Source: Niabella insulamsoli
Lineage (GTDB): Bacteria; Bacteroidota; Bacteroidia; Chitinophagales; Chitinophagaceae
NCBI RefSeq assembly: GCF_039652435.2
Contig: NZ_CP190246.1
Coordinates: 3,720,001-3,784,000, forward strand
Direction: 5' to 3'
DNA: 64,000 nucleotides
Part shown: positions 16,921-25,132 of the stretch, piece after piece
How the letters are laid out: each line of letters opens with the position of its first letter
How positions within the stretch are numbered: the stretch's first letter is position 1
The notes under the pieces: generated by a model
Told to the model about the DNA's origin: nothing
The model's input: only the letters and a program-made list of their open reading frames with translations
Databases searched by the model: none
Program-made: the position numbers and the translations under genes

Positions 16921-17726
16921 TGCAAGGTTTGCTAAACATTTTAATTGCTGCGGGCGCAAGTTTTATTTTCCTTTTCCTGGTCTTCCTTCCGATGGAAAAG
17001 GCATTCCCCGCACGAAAGGGACAAAAAATTATACGAAAAAACTGGGTCCTTGATCTTTGTTATTTTCTTGGCCAATACCTTTTATGGAATGGCTTGGTGC
17101 TGCTGGCGCTACATTATTTGGGCGAAGAAGTAGATCAATGGATTCCCGGAAGATTCAGAGAGATGGTGAGCAGCCAACCGCTGTGGCTCCAGTCGATAGA
17201 AGTAATTTTATTAAGCGATTTGTTGATCTATTGGGGGCACCGCCTTCAGCATAAAATAGCTTTTTTATGGCGCTTTCATAAAGTGCATCACAGCGCAGAA
17301 GAGCTCGATTGGCTGGCAGCTCATCGCGAGCATCCGCTGGATACCATTTATACGGTAGGACTTATTAACCTTCCGGCGCTCGTTATGGGTTTTAATTTGG
17401 AAGCCCTGGCCATACTGGTAGCGTTCAGAGGCATTTGGGCCATCTATATTCACTCAAACGTTCGCCTTCCTCTCGGCCCGTTGAAATACCTGATCGGCGC
17501 TCCGGAGCTCCATCACTGGCACCATAGTATTGACAGAGACGCAGGTAATTATGCAAACGTGTCTCCGTTGATGGACCTAATTTTTGGTACTTACACCTGC
17601 CCGGCTCAGGAGCCCGAACATTTTGGTATTAAAGAGCGTTTCCCGCAAAATTACCTGGGCCAATTGCTAAAGCCGATGCTGCCGGCTGATAAAAAAAATA
17701 ACGAAGAACAGCAACCGTCAACATAA
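16920..17726 (+). CDS. Sterol desaturase / fatty acid hydroxylase family membrane protein
   Basis: From ATG 16920 the protein has 268 residues. It is a di-iron integral membrane oxygenase: the histidine boxes HRLQH, HKVHH and HHWHH are all present between and after hydrophobic helices. Relatives hydroxylate or desaturate fatty acids, carotenoids, sterols or alkyl-glycerol lipids, and the substrate here is unknown. It is coupled to the upstream small protein by a one-base overlap. It converges on rsmE with only 2 bp between the two stop codons. Confidence 0.9.
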   Translation: MQGLLNILIAAGASFIFLFLVFLPMEKAFPARKGQKIIRKNWVLDLCYFLGQYLLWNGLVLLALHYLGEEVDQWIPGRFREMVSSQPLWLQSIEVILLSDLLIYWGHRLQHKIAFLWRFHKVHHSAEELDWLAAHREHPLDTIYTVGLINLPALVMGFNLEALAILVAFRGIWAIYIHSNVRLPLGPLKYLIGAPELHHWHHSIDRDAGNYANVSPLMDLIFGTYTCPAQEPEHFGIKERFPQNYLGQLLKPMLPADKKNNEEQQPST

Positions 17727-17728
17727 CG

Positions 17729-18430
17729 CTAACCGATTTTTAACAAAGCAGCGGCTACCATTCCGGCTGTTTCCGTTCGGAGGCGGGTTTCGCCGAGCGT
17801 TACGGGTTGATACCCTTTTTCAAGCGCGGCGCGGATTTCCTCGGTTGTAAAATCGCCCTCGGGGCCAATGAGAATGATGGAGGATGTTGAGCTGCGCGAC
17901 AAGGCCTGCTTATCTGTTTCGACACAATGCGCCATATATTTATTAGGCACAGTTTCGTATTTCGCGTCAACCATCAATTTATCAAAATCCATCGCCGCCG
18001 GCATATGAAGCAGCCAGGTTTGCTGGCTTTGCAACATGGCGCTGATAAGAATATTCCTCATTCTTTCGGCTTTAAACCTTTGCCTTTCCGTGCGGCGCGT
18101 GAGAAGCGGGATCACCTCTTGAACGCCCATCTCTGCAGCCTTTTCCAGCAACCACTCCATGCGGCTGCTATTTTTTGTAGGGGCTATAGCGATGATGACG
18201 GAAGGTTCGGGGCGGGCGCTCCAGCTCACATCCTGAACAGCTACTTCACAATGCTTTTTATGATCGTTGGTAATAACCGCTTTGATTAAATGGCCTTTGC
18301 CATCGGTCAGATGCAGTGCCGCGCCAGCCTTCATCCGAAGTACCTGCACGGCGTGCCGCGAATTGTCTTCGTCCAACACGATCGACTGCTGCGCGCGATC
18401 AAAATTTTGTATGTAGAAATAAGGAAGGAT
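17729..18430 (-). CDS. rsmE: 16S rRNA (uracil-1498-N3)-methyltransferase RsmE, probable non-ATG start
   Basis: RsmE methylates U1498 of 16S rRNA. SPOUT-fold motifs are present: LDEDNSRHAVQVLRMKAG, AIAPTKNSSRMEWLLEKAAEMGV, LIGPEGDFTTEEI and LGETRLRTETAGMVAAALL. The first usual start codon in frame is TTG 18379 (216 aa), which would remove the conserved PUA-like N-terminus. Reading upstream in frame gives LPYFYIQNFDRAQQSIV, a typical RsmE beginning. The frame then reaches CAT-ACG-ATC and a TAG stop, with no ATG, GTG or TTG at the proper place. I therefore place the start at ATC 18430 (233 aa), with ACG 18433 as the alternative. Confidence 0.88.
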   Translation of the reverse strand: MLPYFYIQNFDRAQQSIVLDEDNSRHAVQVLRMKAGAALHLTDGKGHLIKAVITNDHKKHCEVAVQDVSWSARPEPSVIIAIAPTKNSSRMEWLLEKAAEMGVQEVIPLLTRRTERQRFKAERMRNILISAMLQSQQTWLLHMPAAMDFDKLMVDAKYETVPNKYMAHCVETDKQALSRSSTSSIILIGPEGDFTTEEIRAALEKGYQPVTLGETRLRTETAGMVAAALLKIG

Positions 18431-18470
18431 CGTATGCTAAAATTAAAAAACCGGCCAATCACACAACTAC

Positions 18471-18540
18471 CTATTCACCATCAACCATTGACTATTGACC
18501 ATTGCCCATTCACCATTCACAATTGACTATTGCCCATTGC
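18471..18540. repeat. Heptanucleotide tandem repeat (CCATTGA-like), 10 units
   Basis: Ten consecutive 7-nt units fill 18471-18540 with exact periodicity. The units are variants of CCATTGA, such as CCATTCA, CTATTGA, CCATTGC, CAATTGA and CCATCAA. It lies between the 3' end of dnaB and the 5' end of rsmE, both on the minus strand. The variation between units suggests an old array or a repeat family rather than fresh slippage. Confidence 0.85.
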
Positions 18541-18545
18541 CCTAT

Positions 18546-20150
18546 CTAAAACGGCGCTTCATCCAGCTCGTCATCGCTCATATTATTCATCTTGCTTTGC
18601 GCCTGAAATAAGCGCGCGCCGCCACCGTCCGCATCGTCATTAACAGGGCGCCAGGTACCGCCACCCAAGCCGATAGCGTTGTAAGGATCGTCGTCCCAGG
18701 TTACAAATTTTTGAATATGAAGTAATGCTTTCAGCCTGATTGTTTCCAGCGAACCATTCCGGTGTTTGGCAATCTTCACTTCCGTCAGTCCCTTCTGGTC
18801 TTCGCCTTCAGAATTAGTATTCATGTCGTAATAATCGGGGCGATATAAAAACATAACCATATCGGCATCCTGCTCAATCGCTCCCGATTCACGCAGATCG
18901 CTTAACTGCGGAACACGGCTTCCATCTTTAGTGCCTCTTTGTTCCACAGCCCGGCTCAGCTGCGACAGGGCAATGATGGGGATGTTTAATTCTTTGGCCA
19001 GGCCTTTCAGGTTGCGGCTGATGGTACTGATTTCCTGTTCCCGGTTGCCGTTGCGGTTGTCGCCAGCGCCGCTCATCAATTGCAGGTAATCGATGATCAC
19101 CATGCCGATATTGTGTTTATTTTTAAGCTTCCGGCATTTGGCGCGCAATTCAAAAATATTCAGCGCCGCCGTATCGTCGATAAAAAGAGGCGCCTGGGAT
19201 AATCGTTGAATGCCTTTGGTATAAAGCTGCTTCATTTCATGCTCCTCCATTTTACCACGGGCAATTTTTTCGAGCATTATTTCGCTTTCCGCCGATAACA
19301 CCCGCTGCACCAATTGTGCAGCGCTCATCTCGAGCGAGAAGAAAGCCACCGGCGTGGGCTTGGCGGGATTCATAATAGCATTGCGCGCCAAGTTTAGGGC
19401 GAATGCGGTTTTACCTACGGCGGGCCTTGCCGCTAATATGATCAAATCGCTGTTTTGCCATCCATAGGTCACTTTGTCCAATGGCTTAAAGCCGCTGGTA
19501 ACGCCCGTTACATCCTCATTTCGATGCCGCAGGTCTTCAATCCGTTTAATTGTATCCACCAACACCGAGTCTATAGACTGCATGGTGCTCTTCATGTGGG
19601 AGTTGGTTATCTCAAACAACTTCGATTCGGCATCATCCAACAAATCAAACACATCGGCGCTGTCTTCGTACGCATCTGTCAGAATTTCACCGCTGATCCG
19701 GATGAGTTCGCGCTGTATAAATTTTTGCATGATGATCCGCGCATGCGATTCCACGTTGGCGGCCGACACGACAGTGTTCGTTAGTTTGGTAACATAGTAA
19801 GGGCCTCCCACCATTTCAAGCTCTTCTTTCATGCGTAGCTCTTCCACCACCGTAAGAATATCGATGGGCTGGCTTTTGTTAGCCAGGGATTGTATGGCGC
19901 GGAAGATGCGCTGATGCGCATCAACATAAAAGCATTCCGGGTTTCGAATGGTTTCAATAACGGCATCAAAAGCGCCTTTCTCCAACATGATAGCGCCGAG
20001 CACCGCTTCTTCCAGTTCGCGGGCCTGGGGCGGCACTTTACCGTAAACCATTGTTCCCAAATCAACCGCACTGCCCGATCTTCTTTTCTGCCCTCCCGGA
20101 TTCCCTGGCCGGCCAGGCTTTCTGTCTTTATTTAGATTTATTGGATCCAT
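18546..20150 (-). CDS. dnaB: Replicative DNA helicase DnaB
   Basis: DnaB is the hexameric fork helicase. After a basic, probably disordered N-tail (about 1-38, rich in Gly/Pro/Arg) comes the N-terminal domain (ELEEAVLGAIMLEKGAF), then a RecA-like ATPase with Walker A (AARPAVGKTAFAL), SLEMSAAQLVQRV, Walker B (MVIIDYLQLM), ALSQLSRAVEQR, SDLRESGAIEQDADMVMF and KHRNGSLETI. There is no intein. The 534 residues are slightly longer than usual because of the N-tail and a low-complexity C-tail. A TAAATTCG element at 20281-20274 on the minus strand may be its -7 box. Confidence 0.97.
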   Translation of the reverse strand: MDPINLNKDRKPGRPGNPGGQKRRSGSAVDLGTMVYGKVPPQARELEEAVLGAIMLEKGAFDAVIETIRNPECFYVDAHQRIFRAIQSLANKSQPIDILTVVEELRMKEELEMVGGPYYVTKLTNTVVSAANVESHARIIMQKFIQRELIRISGEILTDAYEDSADVFDLLDDAESKLFEITNSHMKSTMQSIDSVLVDTIKRIEDLRHRNEDVTGVTSGFKPLDKVTYGWQNSDLIILAARPAVGKTAFALNLARNAIMNPAKPTPVAFFSLEMSAAQLVQRVLSAESEIMLEKIARGKMEEHEMKQLYTKGIQRLSQAPLFIDDTAALNIFELRAKCRKLKNKHNIGMVIIDYLQLMSGAGDNRNGNREQEISTISRNLKGLAKELNIPIIALSQLSRAVEQRGTKDGSRVPQLSDLRESGAIEQDADMVMFLYRPDYYDMNTNSEGEDQKGLTEVKIAKHRNGSLETIRLKALLHIQKFVTWDDDPYNAIGLGGGTWRPVNDDADGGGARLFQAQSKMNNMSDDELDEAPF

Positions 20151-20574
20151 TGTTCAATTCAAACGATAAAAAGTCCTGTCAGTAAATTTTACCAACGATT
20201 CGATGGGTGCAATCCTACTTGTAATTGTGTTAAAAAAATTAGTTGAGGTCCACTAACCCGTTAAATCAAAGGGCGAATTTAGATCGTAAAACCTGACGAA
20301 AAAAATCTTTATTTTCAAACAAGTTCTGTACATCAAAAGGCAGGTTATACACATTTCAAAGTGTGCGGGACTACACCTGCTCGACTGCCTTCCGGCAAAC
20401 TTCAAAAAAATCCCTCGCCTGTTGCGAAAAGTTTTTTACATACGTCTTAATCATTAACTACCAAAATATAATCATGAAATGTAGCATAAGAAAATATTCA
20501 TTTTCATACCCGGTACGATGAATATTTTCTCCCTGCGGAATTCCATGTGACCAATAAAATCAATAAAATAACAC
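20151..20574. other. Divergent intergenic region between dnaB and the serpin gene
   Basis: No gene is seen in these 424 bp. On the serpin side there are competing small hairpins: AGGCAG (20338-20343) can pair with CTGCCT (20385-20390), or GCAGGT (20340-20345) with ACCTGC (20375-20380), or TGCC with GGCA around a TTCC loop (20386-20397). A perfect 12-bp inverted repeat follows at 20490-20529. A structured leader is possible but unproven. Confidence 0.5.
20490..20529. repeat. Perfect 12-bp inverted repeat upstream of the serpin gene
   Basis: GAAAATATTCAT (20490-20501) and ATGAATATTTTC (20518-20529) flank a 16-nt spacer, 45 bp before the serpin ATG. The AT-rich arms suggest an operator or a weak stem-loop in the leader rather than a terminator. 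Confidence 0.65.
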
Positions 20575-21822
20575 ATGAAAAAAATAACGCTTAACTTGCT
20601 GGTTGTAACTTTAACACTATTGTCTACAAGTTGCGGCAAACAAAATATACCAGACGAAACAGAAAAGCGCCAGCAATCTAATGTTCAGCACCCTATCGAA
20701 CTCGCTGCACCCATCGCTAATGCCTTTACTGATTTTTCTTTCTATTTTTTCAAAAACCTTCAGACCGAACAAAAGACGGAGGATAATATTTTTGTATCCC
20801 CGCTAAGCCTTCATATCGCGCTGGGCATGCTGGTAAATGGCGCGGAAGCGACAACCAAGTCAGAGATTATGAAAGCGTTGAAGTCCGACCATCTCTCTCA
20901 AACAGAACTAAACGATGCTTATAAAAAGCTGCTGAACGAACTTCCAAAGGCTGATCCGCTGGTAAAACTCGCATTGGCGAACGCCATTTTCTATAAAAAT
21001 GATTTTAATGTTGAAGCTCCTTTTTTAAATACCATGAAAAGCAGCTTTAATGCGCAAATTACTGGTTTACCTTTTGTTCCAGATGATCTGACCACCATTA
21101 ATAAATGGGCCAGCGATAACACTAATGGCAAAATCCCCAAAGTGCTGAATCAGTTAGATCCTGCGCTGGTAATGCTTCTAATGAATGTGCTCTATTTTAA
21201 AGGCGACTGGCGTTCAAAATTTGACAAAGCCAACACTACAGATCAACCATTTTACCTGGAAGACGGTACACAAAAAACAGTAAAAATGATGAAGAACCAA
21301 AAAGATACGTTCCGTCTTGCAACTGGTGATAATTTTAGCGCTCTTCAAATGCCTTATGGCAATGGCCAGTTTTGCGCAACACTTTTGCTTCCCAAAGAAG
21401 GAAAAACTATCGCCTCAGTATTAAACGAATTAGATGCGGTAAAATGGAGCCAGCTACAATCCAATTTTGTCACCAGTAAAGTGGAAGTAGGCTTACCAAA
21501 ATTTAAATTAGAGCAGGAGTTTAAATTAAATAATACACTTGAAAAAATGGGTATGGTTAAAGCTTTTTATCCCGCAGCTGAACTACAGGGCATCAATAAA
21601 ACCGCCCCGCTAAAAGTAGATTTCGTAAAACAAAACACGTTTGCGGCTGTTGACGAAGTAGGAACCGAGGCGGCGGCCGTTACGACCATTGGCATTGAAT
21701 ACACCAGTGTCAACCCCAATCCGCCGCAGTTCATCTGCAACCGGCCTTTTGCATTCATCATCAGTGAAAAAACCTCGAATACCATTTTATTTATGGGCCG
21801 CCTGATGAACCCGCAGGATTAA
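20575..21822 (+). CDS. Serpin family protease inhibitor, lipoprotein
   Basis: This 415-residue serpin has a lipoprotein signal (STSCGKQ, Cys at about residue 20), so it is anchored in a membrane, probably the outer one. Core serpin motifs are present: NIFVSPLSLHIALGMLVNGA, LANAIFYKNDF, INKWASDNTNGKIPKVL, LMNVLYFKGDW and the C-terminal NRPFAFIISEKTSNTILFMGRL split over the end. The reactive loop hinge EVGTEAAAVTT has small residues at P15-P9, as in true inhibitors, so it should trap serine or cysteine proteases. Its target is unknown; protection against the cell's own or foreign secreted proteases is plausible. Confidence 0.95.
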   Translation: MKKITLNLLVVTLTLLSTSCGKQNIPDETEKRQQSNVQHPIELAAPIANAFTDFSFYFFKNLQTEQKTEDNIFVSPLSLHIALGMLVNGAEATTKSEIMKALKSDHLSQTELNDAYKKLLNELPKADPLVKLALANAIFYKNDFNVEAPFLNTMKSSFNAQITGLPFVPDDLTTINKWASDNTNGKIPKVLNQLDPALVMLLMNVLYFKGDWRSKFDKANTTDQPFYLEDGTQKTVKMMKNQKDTFRLATGDNFSALQMPYGNGQFCATLLLPKEGKTIASVLNELDAVKWSQLQSNFVTSKVEVGLPKFKLEQEFKLNNTLEKMGMVKAFYPAAELQGINKTAPLKVDFVKQNTFAAVDEVGTEAAAVTTIGIEYTSVNPNPPQFICNRPFAFIISEKTSNTILFMGRLMNPQD

Positions 21823-21938
21823 CCGATTTCCTACCTGTAAGAAAATCTTAACTTCCTCGTTAAATTGAGGGAGTTTTTAACAATCCTTCACTCATTTTTA
21901 CTTATTATCTTCGCCGCTCACAAATTTTAGACATACAA

Positions 21939-24365
21939 ATGACCATTTCTTACAATTGGCTGAGCGAGTACCTCCCCGAACCAGTGCAGCCCGAAAGGCT
22001 AAGCCAGATTTTAACTTCGATAGGATTAGAAGTAGAAGGAACCGAATATTACGAATCGCATAAAGGCGGGTTGAAAGGACTTGTGGTGGGCGAAGTATTA
22101 ACCTGCGACAAACATCCCAACGCCGACAAACTGAAATTAACAACCGTCAACATCGGCAGGGAAGCGCCTTTGCGCATCGTTTGTGGCGCGCCTAATGTGG
22201 CTGCAGGCCAAAAAGTAATCGTGGCGCCGGTAGGCACTACAATTTACCCTATGGGCGGGGAAGCCCTGACAATGAAAACGGCAAAAATCAGGGGCGAAGA
22301 AAGCCAGGGCATGATTTGCGCTGAGGATGAGATCGGAACAGGAACGTCGCATGACGGCATCCTGGTGTTGCCCGATAACCTTAAGCCCGGCACGCCGGCT
22401 TCAGATATTTTTAATATCTATACCGATACTATTTTTGAAATTGGCCTGACGCCCAATCGTATGGATGCCATGAGCCACTGGGGCGTAGCGCGTGATGTCT
22501 CCGCCTTTTTAGCGCATCACGATAAGAAAAAAGGCGGCGCCAAATTGCCGGAAACCAAATCCCTCCCAATTTTCAAAGGAAAAAATCCCATAACCGTGAC
22601 GGTTGAAAATAGCGAGGCCTGCCCGCGCTACAGCGGCATTTGCATCAATGATGTAACCATTCAGCCGAGCCCCGAATGGCTTCAGCATAAGCTGAAAGCG
22701 ATCGGTGTGAAATCGATCAACAACCTGGTTGATATTACTAATTTTATTCTTCACGAAACAGGCCAGCCGCTCCACGCTTTTGATGCCGACCGGATAGCGG
22801 GCCAAAAGGTGATTGTAAAAAATCTGCCGCAGGGCACCACCTTTATCACACTCGATGAAAAAGAGCGAAAGCTGAATGGGAATGATTTGATGATATGCGA
22901 TGCTGAAGGCGGCATGTGTATCGGCGGCGTGTATGGCGGGCAAAACAGTGGTGTTACCGCTGCCACAAAAAACATTTTTTTGGAAAGCGCCTGCTTCGAT
23001 CCGGTTACTATCCGGCGCACTTCTTTTGCACATGGGCTGCGCACCGATGCCGCTACGCGGTTTGAGAAGGGCACCGACATTTCGGCAACGGTGAATGTTT
23101 TAAAACGCGCCACCAGCCTTATTTTAGAGCTTTGTGGTGGAAAAATCGCTTCGGGTATTATCGATATCTATCCCGAGGAAAAACCGAAAACAACCGTCAC
23201 TTTCAAATATCATTACCTTAAAAAGTTAAGCGGTAAAAATTATCACCCGGATGCCGTCAAAAACATCCTTATGGGCCTGGGTTTTGAGATCACAAAAGAA
23301 GATATCGATTCACTAACGGTAGGCGTACCTTATCATAAACCAGATATTAGCTTACCCGCCGATATCGTGGAAGAAATTTTACGTATTGACGGGCTGGACA
23401 ATGTTCCCATCCCAACTTCCATCTCCCTGACTCCGGCGATTGAGGAAAACCGGCATTCCGAATTGCTAAAAGAAAAAGTGGCGAATTATTTAACGGGGCT
23501 TGGATTTAACGAAACATTGACCAACTCGATCACTAATAAGGCATATTTTAGTGAAGCCGAGTTGGCTAGCGTGGTGCAGATGAAAAATAATCTGAGTGCA
23601 GAGCTAAATATTATGCGCCCGCAAATGCTTGAAACAGGACTTGAGATTGTGGCGCACAACCTAAACCGGAAAAATGAAAATCTCCGGCTTTTTGAATATG
23701 GAAGGACCTACCAGGTTGACGGCAACGGAAACTTTCAGGAGCCCGAACATATTTGCCTCTACCTCACCGGCAACAAACACGCGGATAGCTGGAAGCAGAA
23801 AGGAACGCCTAATGATTTTTTTACGCTGAAAGGCGTCGCGACAAAAATTTTAGCATTAGCGGGGATCAACACGATCACATTTGAAGAATTGGATATACCA
23901 ACTTTACAATATGGATTAAGCATAAATGCCGGGCCCGACGAAATCGGCCGGTTGGGCCTGGTTAGCTCCAAAATGCTCGCCCGGTTCGATATCAGGCAGC
24001 CTGTGTTTTTTGCCGACCTGAACTGGAATTTGCTGGAAGCAAAATCGAAAGCACGCAAAGTGCAATTCAGGCCTATTTCAAAATTCCCTTCGGTTCAAAG
24101 AGATATCGCCATCGTTATCTCGAGGGATGTAAAATATGCTGAAGTGGAAGCCGAGGTTAAAAAAGTAAACCTTAAAAAATTGCAGTCCGTTCAACTGTTT
24201 GATGTGTTTGAAAGCGAAAAATTAGGAGCGGATAAAAAATCAGTCGCGCTAAATTTTACGTTTTTAGATGAAGAAAAAACGCTAACAGACAGTGAAATAG
24301 ACGGCTGGATGAAAAAAATAACGCAGCAGTTAGAACGAGCATTACAGGCAGAAGTCAGAAAGTAA
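21939..24365 (+). CDS. pheT: Phenylalanine--tRNA ligase beta subunit
   Basis: The 808-residue beta subunit of PheRS works as an alpha2-beta2 enzyme; pheS is not in this window. Domains in order: N-terminal segment MTISYNWLSEYLP, EMAP-like tRNA-binding fold (about 42-155, EVLTCDKHPNADKLKL), B3/B4 editing domain, B5 domain (about 410-480), catalytic-like core, and a C-terminal FDX-ACB anticodon domain (RPISKFPSVQRDIAIV). Length is normal. It starts an apparent run with the small coiled-coil gene 12 nt downstream and zapA. A TATCTTCG-like -7 box lies about 25 nt upstream of the start. Confidence 0.97.
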   Translation: MTISYNWLSEYLPEPVQPERLSQILTSIGLEVEGTEYYESHKGGLKGLVVGEVLTCDKHPNADKLKLTTVNIGREAPLRIVCGAPNVAAGQKVIVAPVGTTIYPMGGEALTMKTAKIRGEESQGMICAEDEIGTGTSHDGILVLPDNLKPGTPASDIFNIYTDTIFEIGLTPNRMDAMSHWGVARDVSAFLAHHDKKKGGAKLPETKSLPIFKGKNPITVTVENSEACPRYSGICINDVTIQPSPEWLQHKLKAIGVKSINNLVDITNFILHETGQPLHAFDADRIAGQKVIVKNLPQGTTFITLDEKERKLNGNDLMICDAEGGMCIGGVYGGQNSGVTAATKNIFLESACFDPVTIRRTSFAHGLRTDAATRFEKGTDISATVNVLKRATSLILELCGGKIASGIIDIYPEEKPKTTVTFKYHYLKKLSGKNYHPDAVKNILMGLGFEITKEDIDSLTVGVPYHKPDISLPADIVEEILRIDGLDNVPIPTSISLTPAIEENRHSELLKEKVANYLTGLGFNETLTNSITNKAYFSEAELASVVQMKNNLSAELNIMRPQMLETGLEIVAHNLNRKNENLRLFEYGRTYQVDGNGNFQEPEHICLYLTGNKHADSWKQKGTPNDFFTLKGVATKILALAGINTITFEELDIPTLQYGLSINAGPDEIGRLGLVSSKMLARFDIRQPVFFADLNWNLLEAKSKARKVQFRPISKFPSVQRDIAIVISRDVKYAEVEAEVKKVNLKKLQSVQLFDVFESEKLGADKKSVALNFTFLDEEKTLTDSEIDGWMKKITQQLERALQAEVRK

Positions 24366-24377
24366 AACCCAACTATT

Positions 24378-24668
24378 ATGTCGCAGGCTCTGGAAGATAA
24401 AATAAAAGCCATTCAGGAAAAGTTGCAATTGCTGGCGAAGCAATACGCCACCATTCAGAAAGAAAATGCTTCTTTGAAAAATGCGCTGGCGGAGGCAAAA
24501 GCCCAGGCTGCCGCTGCCGCTCAGTCCGCCGATAAGCTGCAACATCAGCTCGACGCAAAAAAATACAGTGGCGCATTGATGGACGCTTCAGAGAAAAAGG
24601 CTTTTGAAAAGAAGATCAACGGCTATATCAAGGAAATAGATAAGTGTATCGCATTGCTTAACGTTTAG
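24378..24668 (+). CDS. Small coiled-coil protein between pheT and zapA (possible ZapB-like partner)
   Basis: This 96-residue acidic/basic helical protein has heptad-like hydrophobic spacing over residues 5-65 (LEDKIKAIQEKLQLLAKQY) and an Ala-rich middle. It has no signal peptide. It lies 12 nt after pheT and 11 nt before zapA, on the same strand. The position beside ZapA and the coiled-coil character suggest a division-ring accessory protein, but this is inference from context; I recognise no catalytic motif. Confidence 0.8.
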   Translation: MSQALEDKIKAIQEKLQLLAKQYATIQKENASLKNALAEAKAQAAAAAQSADKLQHQLDAKKYSGALMDASEKKAFEKKINGYIKEIDKCIALLNV

Positions 24669-24679
24669 AAATCCCACCG

Positions 24680-24970
24680 ATGGAACAGAACCTGATCCCC
24701 GCAAATATTAACATCGCAGACCGCATTTACCGCGTGCAAATGTCACCCGACGAAGAACAAACCGTGCGGCAGTCGGTAAAGATCATCAATGATAAAATCG
24801 TGGAATTTAAAACCCGCATACCCGGAAAAGACATGCAGGATTATATTTCAATGGTATTGGTGTGGTTTGTAACCGAAAGCAGCAACAAAAATGTTTCTAT
24901 TGCAGATGAAAGCCATTTGCTAAAAAAGTTGCAGCAAATTGAATCGCTGATCGACGCAGAATTGAAATAA
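24680..24970 (+). CDS. zapA: Cell division protein ZapA
   Basis: This 96-residue protein resembles ZapA, which bundles FtsZ filaments at the division site. The N-terminal part, NINIADRIYRVQMSPDEEQTVRQSVKIIN, is the typical strand-strand-helix start. The C-terminal half is a long helix. It is short compared with some ZapA but within the family range. It follows the coiled-coil gene closely and precedes rny. Confidence 0.85.
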   Translation: MEQNLIPANINIADRIYRVQMSPDEEQTVRQSVKIINDKIVEFKTRIPGKDMQDYISMVLVWFVTESSNKNVSIADESHLLKKLQQIESLIDAELK

Positions 24971-25038
24971 TTTTCGCTTCCCGCGCCCGCTCACGATTTA
25001 ATGCACAAGCTTGCTCCTCCAAATCCCAAATTTATTTT

Positions 25039-25080
25039 TATCTTCGCCCACTACCCAACCCAATGGCTGGGTATTTTTTT
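25039..25080 (+). terminator. Promoter-like box immediately followed by an intrinsic terminator, in front of rny
   Basis: TATCTTCG (25039-25046) resembles a -7 element. Five nucleotides later comes a perfect 6-bp stem TACCCA (25052-25057) / TGGGTA (25068-25073) followed by seven T. It clearly serves as the terminator of the pheT-zapA unit. If the upstream box is active, rny transcripts would begin at this hairpin, as in an attenuator. Confidence 0.75.
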
Positions 25081-25132
25081 GAAACATATTGATTTGTAGA
25101 ACCTTTTTCGCAAGAAAAATAAATGAATTTTA

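Noticed and set aside
18471..18540. Heptamer array considered as a CRISPR or a palindromic element
   Set aside because: Units are 7 nt without spacers, so it is a simple tandem repeat.
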